64,000 nucleotides of DNA from an uncultured Chloroflexota bacterium (GCA_913051545.1 CAJXCD010000005.1:1-64000), one strand, 5' to 3'; numbered from the stretch's first letter, positions 10,405 to 20,652 are shown. Notes: generated from the sequence alone by a model not told the origin. A program made the numbers and translations.

Positions 10405-10449
10405 AGCATTACTTAAGAACATTACGGTGGCAGGTTCTTAAGTAATGCT
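10405..10449 (-). terminator. Long inverted repeat embedding the uvrB stop codon; putative terminator or 3' stabilising hairpin
   Basis: AGCATTACTTAAGAAC (10405-10420), 13-nt loop, GTTCTTAAGTAATGCT (10434-10449): perfect 16-bp arms, followed on the minus strand by ATCTTTTG. Confidence 0.6.
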
Positions 10450-12435
10450 TGCGGGATCCACAGCCATTATCTTTCGTAAATCCACTATCTGATCTCGAAG
10501 CAAGGCCGCCTTCTCAAACTCAAGATCTCTAGCAGCAACCTTCATCTGGGCTTCAAATTCCTTAATGAGTTTAATGATTTCCGTCTCGGATAAGTCGCCT
10601 CGAGGGGAATACTGCGACTTAGTCTCTGAATAATCTCTAACTCGCTCGGTTATATCACGAACAGTTTTTTGTATACCGATAGGGGTGATACCATGATCTG
10701 AATTATAAGTTTCCTGAATTTGCCTTCTACGATTAGTTTCATCAATCGACCTTCGCATTGAATCGGTCACTCTATCAGCGTACATAATAACTCTACCATT
10801 GATATGTCTTGCGGCCCTTCCTATAGTCTGAACTAGGGAAGTCCAAGACCGTAAATAACCTTCTTTATCTGCATCTAGTATAGCTACAAGACTAACTTCC
10901 GGTAAATCAAGACCTTCACGCAGTAAATTAATTCCAACAATAACGTCATAAACACCCAATCTTAGATCCCTCAGTATCTCGCTACGCTGAAGTGTGTCCA
11001 CTTCTGAATGAAGATAGTGAGTTTTGGTACCAACCTCCTTTAGGTAATCCGCCAAATCTTCCGCCATTCTTTTAGTTAAAGTAGTTATCAGACAGCGTTC
11101 CCCTCTTTCAACACACAGTCTTATCTGCTCTAGAAGATCATCTATTTGTCCTTCAATTGGTTTAACATCTATTAAGGGATCAACAAGCCCCGTAGGGCGG
11201 ATAACTTGTTCAACTATCTGTTCACTTTTTTCGTATTCATACGGGCCTAGGGTAGCAGAAACGAAAACAACCTGATTCGTACGATCTACAAATTCGTCAA
11301 AATTCAAAGGACGATTATCCATTGCTGATGGCAATCTAAATCCGTAATCTACAAGTGCCTTTTTACGAGACCTATCCCCCCCATGCATTGCCCTAATCTG
11401 AGGAAGGGTCATGTGAGACTCATCCACAAAAACGATGAAGTCTTCCGGGAAATAATCTAGGAGAGTATATGGTGAGCTACCTGGAGATCTACCCGATAAA
11501 TGTAACGAATAGTTCTCTATACCTGCACAATACCCAGTCTCTCTCATTATCTCCAGATCATAGTGAGTTCTTGACTCCAGGCGTTGAGCTTCGATATTTT
11601 TATTCATCCCTTTCAGGATCGTCAAACGATTCTCAAGCTCGGACTCAATATCATCAATTGCTGTCCTTAATTTTTCTTCAGAAGTCACAAAGTGTTTGGC
11701 GGGATAGACCTCCACTTCTTCACAATCCTCTAACATCTCTCCCGTAAGTGGATCCAGCCGAATAATACGATCAATGACATCCCCCCAAAATTCTATTCGT
11801 ACACCAACTTCATCTTCGTATGCAGGTAATATCTCTAGCGTATCTCCTCGAACTCTAAATCTCCCTCTGGACAAATCATAGTCGTTCCTCTCATATTGCA
11901 TATCCACCAACTGCCTTATAAGACGACCCCTGGAACGATGTTCACCTTTTCTTATAAATGCTACGAAGCCTTGATATTCCTCAGGAGATCCTAGTCCAAA
12001 AATACAGGAAACAGATGCCACTATTAATACATCGCGACGAGTTAATAAAGCCTTCGTTGCTGCATGGCGTAGTTTGTCTAGTTGATCATTGATATCCGCA
12101 TCCTTTTCTATAAAAGTATCTGTCCTTGGGAGATAAGCTTCTGGTTGATAGTAATCGTAATAACTTACAAAGTACTCAACAGCATTGTCTGGCAAAAAAT
12201 CCTTGAACTCCATTGCCAACTGGGCTGCAAGGGTCTTGTTGTGAGCTATAACTAATGCGGGACGTTGCAATTTCTCTAGCGCACAAGCCATAGTAAAGGT
12301 CTTGCCGCTACCAGTAACACCTAACAGGGACTGATACCTCATCCCACGATCAACTCCATCAACCAAATTTTCTATAGCACTAGGTTGATCACCGGTTGGA
12401 ATAAAATCTGAAATTATTTTGAATTTTGGCATCAC
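10438..12435 (-). CDS. uvrB: Excinuclease ABC subunit B
   Basis: Highly conserved motifs: [62 protein letters not shown]-terminal UVR motif. Confidence 0.98.
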   Translation of the reverse strand: MMPKFKIISDFIPTGDQPSAIENLVDGVDRGMRYQSLLGVTGSGKTFTMACALEKLQRPALVIAHNKTLAAQLAMEFKDFLPDNAVEYFVSYYDYYQPEAYLPRTDTFIEKDADINDQLDKLRHAATKALLTRRDVLIVASVSCIFGLGSPEEYQGFVAFIRKGEHRSRGRLIRQLVDMQYERNDYDLSRGRFRVRGDTLEILPAYEDEVGVRIEFWGDVIDRIIRLDPLTGEMLEDCEEVEVYPAKHFVTSEEKLRTAIDDIESELENRLTILKGMNKNIEAQRLESRTHYDLEIMRETGYCAGIENYSLHLSGRSPGSSPYTLLDYFPEDFIVFVDESHMTLPQIRAMHGGDRSRKKALVDYGFRLPSAMDNRPLNFDEFVDRTNQVVFVSATLGPYEYEKSEQIVEQVIRPTGLVDPLIDVKPIEGQIDDLLEQIRLCVERGERCLITTLTKRMAEDLADYLKEVGTKTHYLHSEVDTLQRSEILRDLRLGVYDVIVGINLLREGLDLPEVSLVAILDADKEGYLRSWTSLVQTIGRAARHINGRVIMYADRVTDSMRRSIDETNRRRQIQETYNSDHGITPIGIQKTVRDITERVRDYSETKSQYSPRGDLSETEIIKLIKEFEAQMKVAARDLEFEKAALLRDQIVDLRKIMAVDPASIT

Positions 12436-12557
12436 GTAATCTTACAAAATAGGTATAGATATGGAGGCCTACGACCACGGTTGAAGTTTACTATAGGTTC
12501 CAATTAGTTTCAGCACTCCATAGCAACAGGAATACATATCAAATATTTCAATCATCA

Positions 12558-13796
12558 CTACGATGGTCGTTTTTGGGGAGATTCCGGTCGTTGACCTAAC
12601 CTTACTCGCACCTCATCCAACAATTCCTCTAGCCCATTCTGGTTCCGAAAAACGCTCAAAGTAACCTCATCACCCGGGCGGTTATTCTCTAATAAATAAG
12701 TGATGATTTCAGACATGTTTTGAACATCTGTACCTTCGATGGCAGTAATCACATCTCCCCCCACCGTTAAGTCAGAGCCTTCCGCACTAGCCATATAATC
12801 CCCTCCATTTATTCCAGCTACATCAGCCGGACCGCCATCTATCACATCAACTACAAGAACTCCTCTTGTAGTTGATGGCAATCGATTAATTTCATTCAAT
12901 TTAGGACGCAACGTCACTCCACTAATACCAATGTATGGATAGTCGAATTTCCCATATTTGATCAGGTCAGGGATAACCAATTTTGCCATATTTATTGGAA
13001 CAGCGAATCCCACGCCCGAACTAGACCCACTATAACTGATTATTTGAGAATTTATACCAATGATATCTCCATTTCTGTCGAGTAGAGGGCCTCCTGAATT
13101 TCCAGGATTTATTGGCGCATCAGTCTGTATAACTTGAGGAATACTGAAGGAGCCGTTAGGGGCATTAATAAGTCTTCCAAGAGCACTCACTATTCCACTA
13201 GTCATGCTGAAACTTTGTCCGAAAGGAGTACCGATAGCAACAGCAAACTGGCCTACCTTTACAGAAGAACTGTCCCCTAGCCTTACCGGAGACAGATAAC
13301 CGGGAGGGGCAGCTATTTTCAAGACTGCTAGATCTGAATCGGGATCACTGCCTATAAGTCTACCTTCGTATTCAGAACCGTCTTCGAACACAATCGTAAT
13401 ACCATCACCACCATCTACAACATGGTGGTTAGTAACAATATGCCCTTCTGAACTCCAAACAAATCCAGAACCCTCGCCTCTTTTTGATTCAAATAGTGTA
13501 GACGAATTTCTTGGCTGATTAGTAACCTCAATACGAACCACAGATGGCAACAATGACTGATATATATCAACCATAACCTGCTCATGCGCTTGAACCACAA
13601 GGCCGTATTCATCGATAGTTCCATAATCTGCCTGGGGGCCTTGTGGCCCCCGTGGACCAATAGCACCAGCTATTCCCTTTTCACCAGGTGGTCCTGCTTC
13701 ACCTCTAGGACCTTGACATGCTACTAGAGCCGCAATTAAAAAAACTGAGATAATTAATATTTTAGTAAGCATAATCGACCTAAACAAATTACCCAT
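12558..13796 (-). CDS. HtrA/DegP-like trypsin-family serine protease with PDZ domain; lipoprotein with a short collagen-like Gly-X-Y tract
   Basis: Lipobox-like LVAC, Gly-X-Y run GPRGEAGPPGEKGIAGAIGPRGPQGPQ, catalytic HHV / SDLAVLK / NPGNSGGPLL, PDZ C-terminus. Confidence 0.93.
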   Translation of the reverse strand: MGNLFRSIMLTKILIISVFLIAALVACQGPRGEAGPPGEKGIAGAIGPRGPQGPQADYGTIDEYGLVVQAHEQVMVDIYQSLLPSVVRIEVTNQPRNSSTLFESKRGEGSGFVWSSEGHIVTNHHVVDGGDGITIVFEDGSEYEGRLIGSDPDSDLAVLKIAAPPGYLSPVRLGDSSSVKVGQFAVAIGTPFGQSFSMTSGIVSALGRLINAPNGSFSIPQVIQTDAPINPGNSGGPLLDRNGDIIGINSQIISYSGSSSGVGFAVPINMAKLVIPDLIKYGKFDYPYIGISGVTLRPKLNEINRLPSTTRGVLVVDVIDGGPADVAGINGGDYMASAEGSDLTVGGDVITAIEGTDVQNMSEIITYLLENNRPGDEVTLSVFRNQNGLEELLDEVRVRLGQRPESPQKRPS

Positions 13797-13990
13797 TATT
13801 TTCTCCTATACAATCATCTGACTTGAACACCTATCTCCGGTAAATTAAACGTACTCATGAATATTTTAGTTAGCTATGAGACTGCAACAAGCAAGTTTGA
13901 TTCTGTCCAAAACTTTCGATGACACCAAAACGTAAAACATGTTAGAGTTCTTCATCAAATAAATCTCTGAGTAATATGATTCATGGTAGC

Positions 13991-14008
13991 GTGTTCATAA
14001 CAGAACAC
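13991..14008. promoter_or_regulatory. Dyad-symmetric putative operator upstream of the phytanoyl-CoA dioxygenase-like gene
   Basis: GTGTTC-ATAACA-GAACAC, about 43 nt upstream of the ORF start. Confidence 0.35.
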
Positions 14009-14051
14009 ATACTATAAAAATGGAATTCATACACAAATCTATACTGTAGTA

Positions 14052-14900
14052 ATGGGTGAAAAAATGCTGTCTCCGAAACAAATTAATCAATATAGTGAGA
14101 ATGGATTTACAGTAAAAAGGGGAATGATTAGCAAAAATGATATATCAAAATTGTTAGTGGAAATTGACCGAATCGTTGGTGAAAGTACTGCGTCACATTT
14201 TGATCCAGATACTCTTGAAATGGAACCAGATCAAGACTATTCTGGAAGACTGGTGAGACGCATATACGATCCATGTACAAAATACGAACCATTTGTGAAT
14301 CTTTCAGAAAATATTGAGGTACTTAACTGCGTCGAACAACTTATAGGCCCAAACTTGGTTTTCAATCAGAGTAAAATCAACATGAAATTGCCTCAAATTG
14401 GATCTGAGGTAGAATGGCACCAAGACATGGCTTATGGATTACTTACCAATAAAAAATGTCTCGCGCTTCTACTTTACCTCGATGATGCCGATAAAACCAA
14501 TGGATGTCTCCAAGTAATTCCACAACAGCACAACAATCGCCTATTTGACCATTCACTTAAAGGGGTTTTCCAAGGCAAAGTAACAGAAAATATTGACAAA
14601 AATAATGCAGTTGCAATAGAAGCGGAAGCCGGAACCGTAATCTTCTTACACTGTATGACACCTCATTCCTCGCTACCCAACACTTCAAACAAACCCCGCA
14701 GAACCGTAATATGGGGCTACCGGGCAGCAGACGCCTATCCTGTAAATATTGGAGATGAAGGCCTTGTAGACGTAGACAGAATAGTTAGAGGTCAAAAATC
14801 TCATAATGCAATATTTGAAGAAATGAACCTCCAAGTACCAATGTACCCCCAGAAGGGGATGTCACTCTATGAAATACAAGAGAGATCCAAAAATATTTAA
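14052..14900 (+). CDS. Phytanoyl-CoA dioxygenase (PhyH) family protein
   Basis: GFTVKRGMISKNDISKLLVEID, VEWHQDMAYG, NGCLQVIPQQHN, TPHSSLPNTS: Fe(II)/2OG dioxygenase pattern HxD...H. Confidence 0.88.
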   Translation: MGEKMLSPKQINQYSENGFTVKRGMISKNDISKLLVEIDRIVGESTASHFDPDTLEMEPDQDYSGRLVRRIYDPCTKYEPFVNLSENIEVLNCVEQLIGPNLVFNQSKINMKLPQIGSEVEWHQDMAYGLLTNKKCLALLLYLDDADKTNGCLQVIPQQHNNRLFDHSLKGVFQGKVTENIDKNNAVAIEAEAGTVIFLHCMTPHSSLPNTSNKPRRTVIWGYRAADAYPVNIGDEGLVDVDRIVRGQKSHNAIFEEMNLQVPMYPQKGMSLYEIQERSKNI

Positions 14901-14910
14901 TTAATGCATA

Positions 14911-15453
14911 TCAGGATCTAGACATCCATTCAGAAGACAGTATAGGGTAATTTTCAGTAATTTTTGCCAGAGTGTTATCTGGTATTTCCAGGAAAGTACC
15001 AGATGCTTCAGCAGCAATCGACCCGTCATCTAAAATTACACTTCCAAGCACTTTCCATATGCCTAGACGTTTGCTGGACTTGTATCCCACCGCCGTAACA
15101 TCCTCATCTACCTCAATAGGATTCCTAAACCGAATATCAATACGAGCAGTCATGGTCCATATGCCCTCCAAAAGTGACACCCTGCTCATAACTTCATCAA
15201 GTAAGGCAGTTATAACGCCCCCATGAACCCTACCCGGAAAGCCTTGGTGTTGAAGGCCACCTCTAAATTTAGTCTTGACAGAATCACCGTCGCGCGTGAA
15301 CCTAAGCCTAAGTCCAGACAAATTATTAGGGCCACACACAAAACATTGACCATAGTCTGTGTCATCATTAAGTGACATATTACGCATAAATGTCTCCTCA
15401 ATAAAACTGTAACATTGGAATCTTTGCCAGAATAGGTTTAACATAACTATCAT
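14911..15453 (-). CDS. PaaI-like hotdog-fold thioesterase (start uncertain; Met at ~15387 likely)
   Basis: CFVCGPNNLSGLRLRF...GFPGRVHGGVITALLDEVM. Confidence 0.8.
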   Translation of the reverse strand: MIVMLNLFWQRFQCYSFIEETFMRNMSLNDDTDYGQCFVCGPNNLSGLRLRFTRDGDSVKTKFRGGLQHQGFPGRVHGGVITALLDEVMSRVSLLEGIWTMTARIDIRFRNPIEVDEDVTAVGYKSSKRLGIWKVLGSVILDDGSIAAEASGTFLEIPDNTLAKITENYPILSSEWMSRS

Positions 15454-15539
15454 AGATTTCCAACAGAATAGTCTTAATTAGATACGGTACAATTTACATC
15501 AAGAATTACATCAAGAAACAAAACTTCCAAAACCCACCT

Positions 15540-16928
15540 ATGCAATTGAAAAAATATTCGACATACAAATTTCCACCACAAGATTTCTTGCGAAATACAC
15601 AAATCTTATTAATCGTCTTGTTTTGTGTAAATATTCTTTTGTCAGGGTGTGCAGATGAGGCTGAACGAAAACACAAAGCAGGGATTAAGTTTTACGAAGA
15701 CGGGCTACTGGAAGAGGCTATTGTCGAATACGATGCAGCGATAACATTAAACCCTGATCTATCAATTGCATACCTGTCTAGAGCACAAGCATATTCAGGC
15801 CTAGAAAGACATTGGAGTGCTATTCAAGACTACAACGAGCTTGTAAAGCTAAATCCAGAGTCAGGAGAAACATACCTAAAACGTGCGGAAAGTAAAATGA
15901 ATCTAGGAGAGCCACGTTCAGCAATATGGGATTTTGACCAAGCACTAAATCTAGGGTACATGAACCCTGAGTTGTATCACAAAAGAGGCGAGGCATATCT
16001 AATGGTTAATGAATATGAACTCGCGTTAACAGATATAAATAAGGCACTCAGTATGGGACTGCAGAATGCTGATTTATATTTGTTAAAAGGAACCTCACTG
16101 CTATTACTCAACAGAATCAACGAAGCTTTGCCTGACTTGGACAAGTCATTAGACTTAAACCCAAACAACTTTATCGCTTACCTTACCCGAGGAGATGCGC
16201 TCCTTAAAAAAGGGGATCTTATTAATGCGATCAGAGATTACGACCTAGCTGCAACTATAGACAATTTTTCACCCGAGCCTTATATAAAAAGAGGATTTGC
16301 TAATCTGTCGTTAGGGAACAAGCTCCTTGCAATTGATGACTGGAACAGAGCAGTTACCCTTGGATCGGTGGATTCTGAAATCCATTCAATTATAGCAAGC
16401 ACCTACGTTGAACTAGACATGTATAAGGAAGCTCTCGACGAGTATGGGAAGGCTATATTAATTAACCCCAACAACCCTGATTTGTTTAATAACATAGGCT
16501 CCATTTTCTTCACCCTGAACGAACTAGGTCTAGCTATAGAAAACTATGGCACCGCTATAACCATAAACCCTAACTACGCCGAAGCTCATAATAATAGAGG
16601 TCTAGCATTCTACAAGTTAGGGGATATTAACCGCGCTATTTCAGATTACAGTAAAGCTATAACACGTAACCCAGATTTCTTAGAAGCTTACACTAACAGA
16701 GGAAATTCTTATATCGAACTTAAAATGCCAAAAAAAGCGATATTGGATTTCAACTTGGTGATTAATAAGGACCCGGAATCTAAATCAGCCTACGCTGGAC
16801 GCACCATTGCAAACACAATCCTGGGTTATGTGAAAGCCGCAGACCACGACTATTTGAAAGCTATAGAATTAGGCATTGAAGAGGAAATATTATCCAATAA
16901 AATTCAATATACACTAGAGAACTATTAG
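15540..16928 (+). CDS. Tetratricopeptide-repeat lipoprotein
   Basis: Lipobox-like LLSGC followed by many TPR units (e.g. AYLSRAQAYSGLERHWSAIQDYNELVKLNPES). Confidence 0.85.
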   Translation: MQLKKYSTYKFPPQDFLRNTQILLIVLFCVNILLSGCADEAERKHKAGIKFYEDGLLEEAIVEYDAAITLNPDLSIAYLSRAQAYSGLERHWSAIQDYNELVKLNPESGETYLKRAESKMNLGEPRSAIWDFDQALNLGYMNPELYHKRGEAYLMVNEYELALTDINKALSMGLQNADLYLLKGTSLLLLNRINEALPDLDKSLDLNPNNFIAYLTRGDALLKKGDLINAIRDYDLAATIDNFSPEPYIKRGFANLSLGNKLLAIDDWNRAVTLGSVDSEIHSIIASTYVELDMYKEALDEYGKAILINPNNPDLFNNIGSIFFTLNELGLAIENYGTAITINPNYAEAHNNRGLAFYKLGDINRAISDYSKAITRNPDFLEAYTNRGNSYIELKMPKKAILDFNLVINKDPESKSAYAGRTIANTILGYVKAADHDYLKAIELGIEEEILSNKIQYTLENY

Positions 16929-17026
16929 ACCTAGTGCATCGGTTAGGTTCACAAAATAAATGATGAATCATCCACATTTTACAATCTGGCTTAACAACTT
17001 CAAAGTATTTAAATCACATATATAAA

Positions 17027-17056
17027 TTGACACCACAAGCATAGCCCTGCTATATT
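17027..17056 (+). promoter_or_regulatory. Putative sigma70-type promoter for korAB (TTGACA - 18 nt - TATATT)
   Basis: TTGACA 17027-17032, TATATT 17051-17056. Confidence 0.65.
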
Positions 17057-17088
17057 TGGCATAGATACAAAAAGTGAGTGGATATCAG

Positions 17089-17179
17089 TCGCCCGGGGTG
17101 TGTATTTAGGTAAAGCCTGTGGTCACGAAAGGTTTTTCCTTAAAACCCTCGGGCGATGTTGTGGTTCCAATCACAACAT
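17089..17179 (+). ncRNA. Candidate structured 5' leader RNA (possible riboswitch-type element) upstream of korAB
   Basis: TCGCCCG (17089-17095) pairs with CGGGCGA (17150-17156), enclosing small hairpins. Immediately followed by a perfect 8-bp hairpin ATGTTGTG-GTTCCAAT-CACAACAT (17156-17179). Lies between a promoter and the gene start. Confidence 0.5.
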
Positions 17180-17214
17180 TGAATCATTAATTGTGCTATA
17201 CGGGAGAAGTTGAT

Positions 17215-18927
17215 TTGAATAAGTCTGACTTCGTTGTACGGTTTGCTGGTGAAGGCGGACAAGGTTTCATGACTGCGGCCATAGGCCTAGCAGCCGCTAA
17301 TACCCAATCTGGCTATCATGCCCAGACCTTTGCTACATTCCCATCTCAAATCACAGGTGGACCAACTTGGATGCAGGTTCGCATATCGACCGATACGGTC
17401 CTGAGTAGAGGAGATGAACTTGATGTCTTGGTCGTTTTTAATGAAGAGGCATATTCAATACACAAAGACGAAGTACGTAATGGTGGAGTTATTATCTACG
17501 ATTCAGACGGAATGGACCTCGAAGGAGGGGAAAGTCTAGGAATACCGTTTGATAAATTAGCTAAATCTACAGGCAACTCCAGATCTGCCAATATGGTAGT
17601 AATGGGTGCTCTGGCTGGTCTCATAGGGATTCCTCAATCAATACTTGAAGAATTCGTAAAACGACGCTGGTCCAACACTGCTAGGTATGGAGAAACTATA
17701 GTTCCTACCAATATACATGCCCTGACTTTGGGAAGAGAAGCAGCCTCTTCCAGCGGGTTTGAAATAGGTGAACTAAATCCACCCCAAAAACCTAACTATG
17801 AACAGATATTCGTTGATGGTAACCAAGCCATATGTTTAGGAGCTGTTGCCTCAGGCGTACAATTTTATTGCGGGTATCCCATATCACCTGCCACAACAAT
17901 ACTCATCTGGATGGAAAAGAATCTAGTTGGTAAAGGCAAGTTTGCCTATCAAGTCAGTTCTGAAATCGAAGCAATCACCTCACTAATTGGTGCGGGATAT
18001 GCTGGAACTAAAGCGATGAGTGCTACTGCAGGACCAGGATTTTCATTGATGAGTGAAGGTCTTGGCATGGCATGGATGGCAGAAATTCCGTTAGTGATCG
18101 TTAACGTACAACGAGGTGGTCCGGCAACTGGCTTACCAACTAAAACTGAACAATCTGACTTACTTAATGCGATTAATCCTGCACATGGAGATGTATCTCT
18201 CCCAGTTATAGCACCCGGTACAGTTGAGGAATGTTTTTATGGTACCGTACAAGCGTTTAACTGGGCTGAAACCTACCAAGGGCCAGTAGTACTACTGAGT
18301 GAGCATTCCTTGTCCGAAAAACAACAGAATATACCTAAGCCAAACTTGGAAACACTGGAAGTACAGAACAGGATACTCTATGAAGGCAAAAATGGGTACC
18401 AGAGGTACGAACCCGGTGAAATCTCACCTATGCCTATTCCCGGTGGCCCAGGTAGTTATGTCGCTAATGCCAGTGAACATGATGGCATAGGAGACACAAC
18501 TCATTTATCTGAACGGCATATACAAATGACTAACCGAAGATTCCGAAAACTAGAATCTCTCATGGATAGCCCTTACGAACACGATAAAATAGACGCTGAT
18601 GTAGCAATTATGCCTTGGGGGGGCTCCAAGGGGCCAGCCAAAGAAGCATATGAAAAATTGCTAATAGATGGTAAAGACATCGGGTGGTTCTACACCATGT
18701 TTTTGAATCCAATTAATCCTACTCTGCTCGAGGAATTAAGAAACAAAAAATTGGTACTCGTGCCAGAACTTAACTATTTGGGCCAATTCGCTAGCGTGCT
18801 AAGATCTCAAGGGGTAAATGCAGAGCCGATAACACAGTATACTGGTCTGCCTTTCAAAGTCAAAGATCTAGTTCAACGTATCTCTTCACGACTCGCTGAG
18901 TTGGAAAACAGGAGATCTGCTTCATGA
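17215..18927 (+). CDS. korA: 2-oxoacid:acceptor (ferredoxin) oxidoreductase, fused gamma-alpha subunit
   Basis: FVVRFAGEGGQGFMTAAIGLA (gamma) followed by alpha domain GYPISPATTILIWM...ATAGPGFSLMSEGLGMAWMAEIPLV. TTG start at 17215 preceded by GGGAGAAG fits better than the ORF-track start at 17191. Confidence 0.9.
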   Translation: MNKSDFVVRFAGEGGQGFMTAAIGLAAANTQSGYHAQTFATFPSQITGGPTWMQVRISTDTVLSRGDELDVLVVFNEEAYSIHKDEVRNGGVIIYDSDGMDLEGGESLGIPFDKLAKSTGNSRSANMVVMGALAGLIGIPQSILEEFVKRRWSNTARYGETIVPTNIHALTLGREAASSSGFEIGELNPPQKPNYEQIFVDGNQAICLGAVASGVQFYCGYPISPATTILIWMEKNLVGKGKFAYQVSSEIEAITSLIGAGYAGTKAMSATAGPGFSLMSEGLGMAWMAEIPLVIVNVQRGGPATGLPTKTEQSDLLNAINPAHGDVSLPVIAPGTVEECFYGTVQAFNWAETYQGPVVLLSEHSLSEKQQNIPKPNLETLEVQNRILYEGKNGYQRYEPGEISPMPIPGGPGSYVANASEHDGIGDTTHLSERHIQMTNRRFRKLESLMDSPYEHDKIDADVAIMPWGGSKGPAKEAYEKLLIDGKDIGWFYTMFLNPINPTLLEELRNKKLVLVPELNYLGQFASVLRSQGVNAEPITQYTGLPFKVKDLVQRISSRLAELENRRSAS

Positions 18928-19790
18928 CGGACAAAAATCCGGAATATGACTTTAAATGGTGCCCTGGGTGCGGTGACTTTGGAGTGAGACGTGCCCTAGA
19001 ACAAGCTTTACAGAAATACATCATTGACACAGAAATACCCATCGAAAATAATGTGATAGTTGCTGGAATCGGATGCTCTGGGAATATGGTGCATTTACTG
19101 GAAGGACAACAACCATTTGGTATACACGGGCTTCATGGTCGTACCCTGCCTATTGCCATGGGGATTAAATCTAGTCGACCAGATTTAAATGTTACTGTAG
19201 TTGCAGGAGATGGCGACTTCTTGAGTATAGGCATGGAGCATATCGCGCCTCAGGCTCAGCGCAACCTTGATGTATGCGTAATAGTAATGGACAATGCGGT
19301 ATACGGCCTTACCAAAGGTCAAAGCTCACCTACATCCCATGAAGGTATGATAACCAGTTCCACGCCATACGGTAAAATGGAAGACGCGGTAAACCCCCTG
19401 AAGCTCTACCTTACGCTCGGTGTGTCTCATGTTGCATCAGCTTTATCTAGTAAGATCAAAGATTTATCACAAATGATATATGACGCGATGAAATATCCAG
19501 GATTCGCGATAGTACACGTGCAGTCTCCATGTACTGAATATAACAACACCTATGAACAACTCAAGGGTAACGTCAAAAAGGGGATACAACCGATGGCATG
19601 GTCCTTGCCTGAAGACCATAATCCGGAAAGCGTATCAGATGCCCAAAATATAGTAGACCGGGATGGTATACCACTAGGATTAATCTACCAAGCTAAAGAT
19701 CGTACTTCGTTCTCAAAGCGCGTAGAAGAAACTACTTCTTCAATGAACGGGAAATCTGCAGAAGATATCATAACCCTTTATTCAGTATAA
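18924..19790 (+). CDS. korB: 2-oxoacid:acceptor (ferredoxin) oxidoreductase, beta subunit
   Basis: KWCPGCGDFGVRRALEQAL, GIGCSGNMVHL, VVAGDGDFLSIGMEH TPP-binding motifs; 4-bp overlap with korA. Confidence 0.93.
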   Translation: MTDKNPEYDFKWCPGCGDFGVRRALEQALQKYIIDTEIPIENNVIVAGIGCSGNMVHLLEGQQPFGIHGLHGRTLPIAMGIKSSRPDLNVTVVAGDGDFLSIGMEHIAPQAQRNLDVCVIVMDNAVYGLTKGQSSPTSHEGMITSSTPYGKMEDAVNPLKLYLTLGVSHVASALSSKIKDLSQMIYDAMKYPGFAIVHVQSPCTEYNNTYEQLKGNVKKGIQPMAWSLPEDHNPESVSDAQNIVDRDGIPLGLIYQAKDRTSFSKRVEETTSSMNGKSAEDIITLYSV

Positions 19791-19808
19791 AACCGGAACG
19801 CTACAACC

Positions 19809-19830
19809 TGTTAAGAATATACACTTAACA
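19809..19830. terminator. Possible weak terminator hairpin between convergent korB and ccmE
   Basis: TGTTAAG-8 nt-CTTAACA. Confidence 0.3.
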
Positions 19831-19834
19831 TAAT

Positions 19835-20314
19835 TTACCCTGATGCAATATACTTGGAAGGGCATTTAACTGTAACGTGGTGACTTTGAAATTTCCCGTC
19901 AGATTTGTAAAGCCCTTCAAGTATTATCTCTGAGTGTTCATTAAAAAATAAATCTGGCAACACTCCATCATGAATAGCACTAAGAACATGAGTACCATCA
20001 GTGAGTTCAAATGTAGCTATAGTAGAGTCATCTTGACGAATAAAGGAACCGGATACCAACTTTCCACTAACTCTCACTGATTCCCCTTCTACCGATGCGC
20101 CACGTTCAACCAGCTCGCCTACAGTAAGATAGAATAGTGTTGCACTATCAAAAGCCATAAATGCAAAATATCCGAAGGCTGATGCAAGAACACCTAACAC
20201 CAATATAATACGCATCCTATTTCGGATCTTGGATACGTACCCTAATCCATCATGATTTCCTGGGATATTAACCTGCAACGGCTCACCACTACTCAATATT
20301 GATGTCCACCTCAC
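19835..20314 (-). CDS. ccmE: Cytochrome c maturation protein CcmE (heme chaperone-like)
   Basis: VRVSGKLVSGSFIRQDD...FELTDGTHVLSAIHDGVLPDLFFNEHSEIILEG OB-fold; position downstream of ccmC. Confidence 0.82.
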   Translation of the reverse strand: MRWTSILSSGEPLQVNIPGNHDGLGYVSKIRNRMRIILVLGVLASAFGYFAFMAFDSATLFYLTVGELVERGASVEGESVRVSGKLVSGSFIRQDDSTIATFELTDGTHVLSAIHDGVLPDLFFNEHSEIILEGLYKSDGKFQSHHVTVKCPSKYIASG

Positions 20315-20652
20315 TCATTGCTTTGAGATTTAGACTCAATCTCTGTATGCTTGGACTTCAAGTATTCAATCTCTAGATTTATATCACGTTGCCGCCGGGA
20401 CAACATAAAAATGTAAGCAAAAAAGCCTGCCCATGTAATAGTATACACGGCGAAAAGAAACGGTAGATTAGCCTCAGGTTCTCGATTTTCTTGCTTCATA
20501 TGATCCATATATCTACTACCAATAATTTCCTCAGAGTTTTCATAAGTCGCCAACACTGGTTTAGCCCATACAGCTGACATAATAGATGCAATCAATAAAA
20601 TAGATATAGTCAGGATGATCCGGATTTTATCCAATCTTATAATAAATCTCAT
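20311..20652 (-). CDS. CcmD-like small membrane protein with N-terminal extension
   Basis: Single TM segment followed by SRRQRDINLEIEYLKSK, located between ccmC and ccmE. Confidence 0.6.
   Translation of the reverse strand: MRFIIRLDKIRIILTISILLIASIMSAVWAKPVLATYENSEEIIGSRYMDHMKQENREPEANLPFLFAVYTITWAGFFAYIFMLSRRQRDINLEIEYLKSKHTEIESKSQSNE

Noticed and set aside
17089-17179. Assignment of the korAB leader to a named riboswitch or to a hammerhead ribozyme
   Set aside because: 'CACGAAAGG' resembles the hammerhead GAAA segment, but CUGANGA is absent. No other family core recognised by eye; left as an unnamed candidate.
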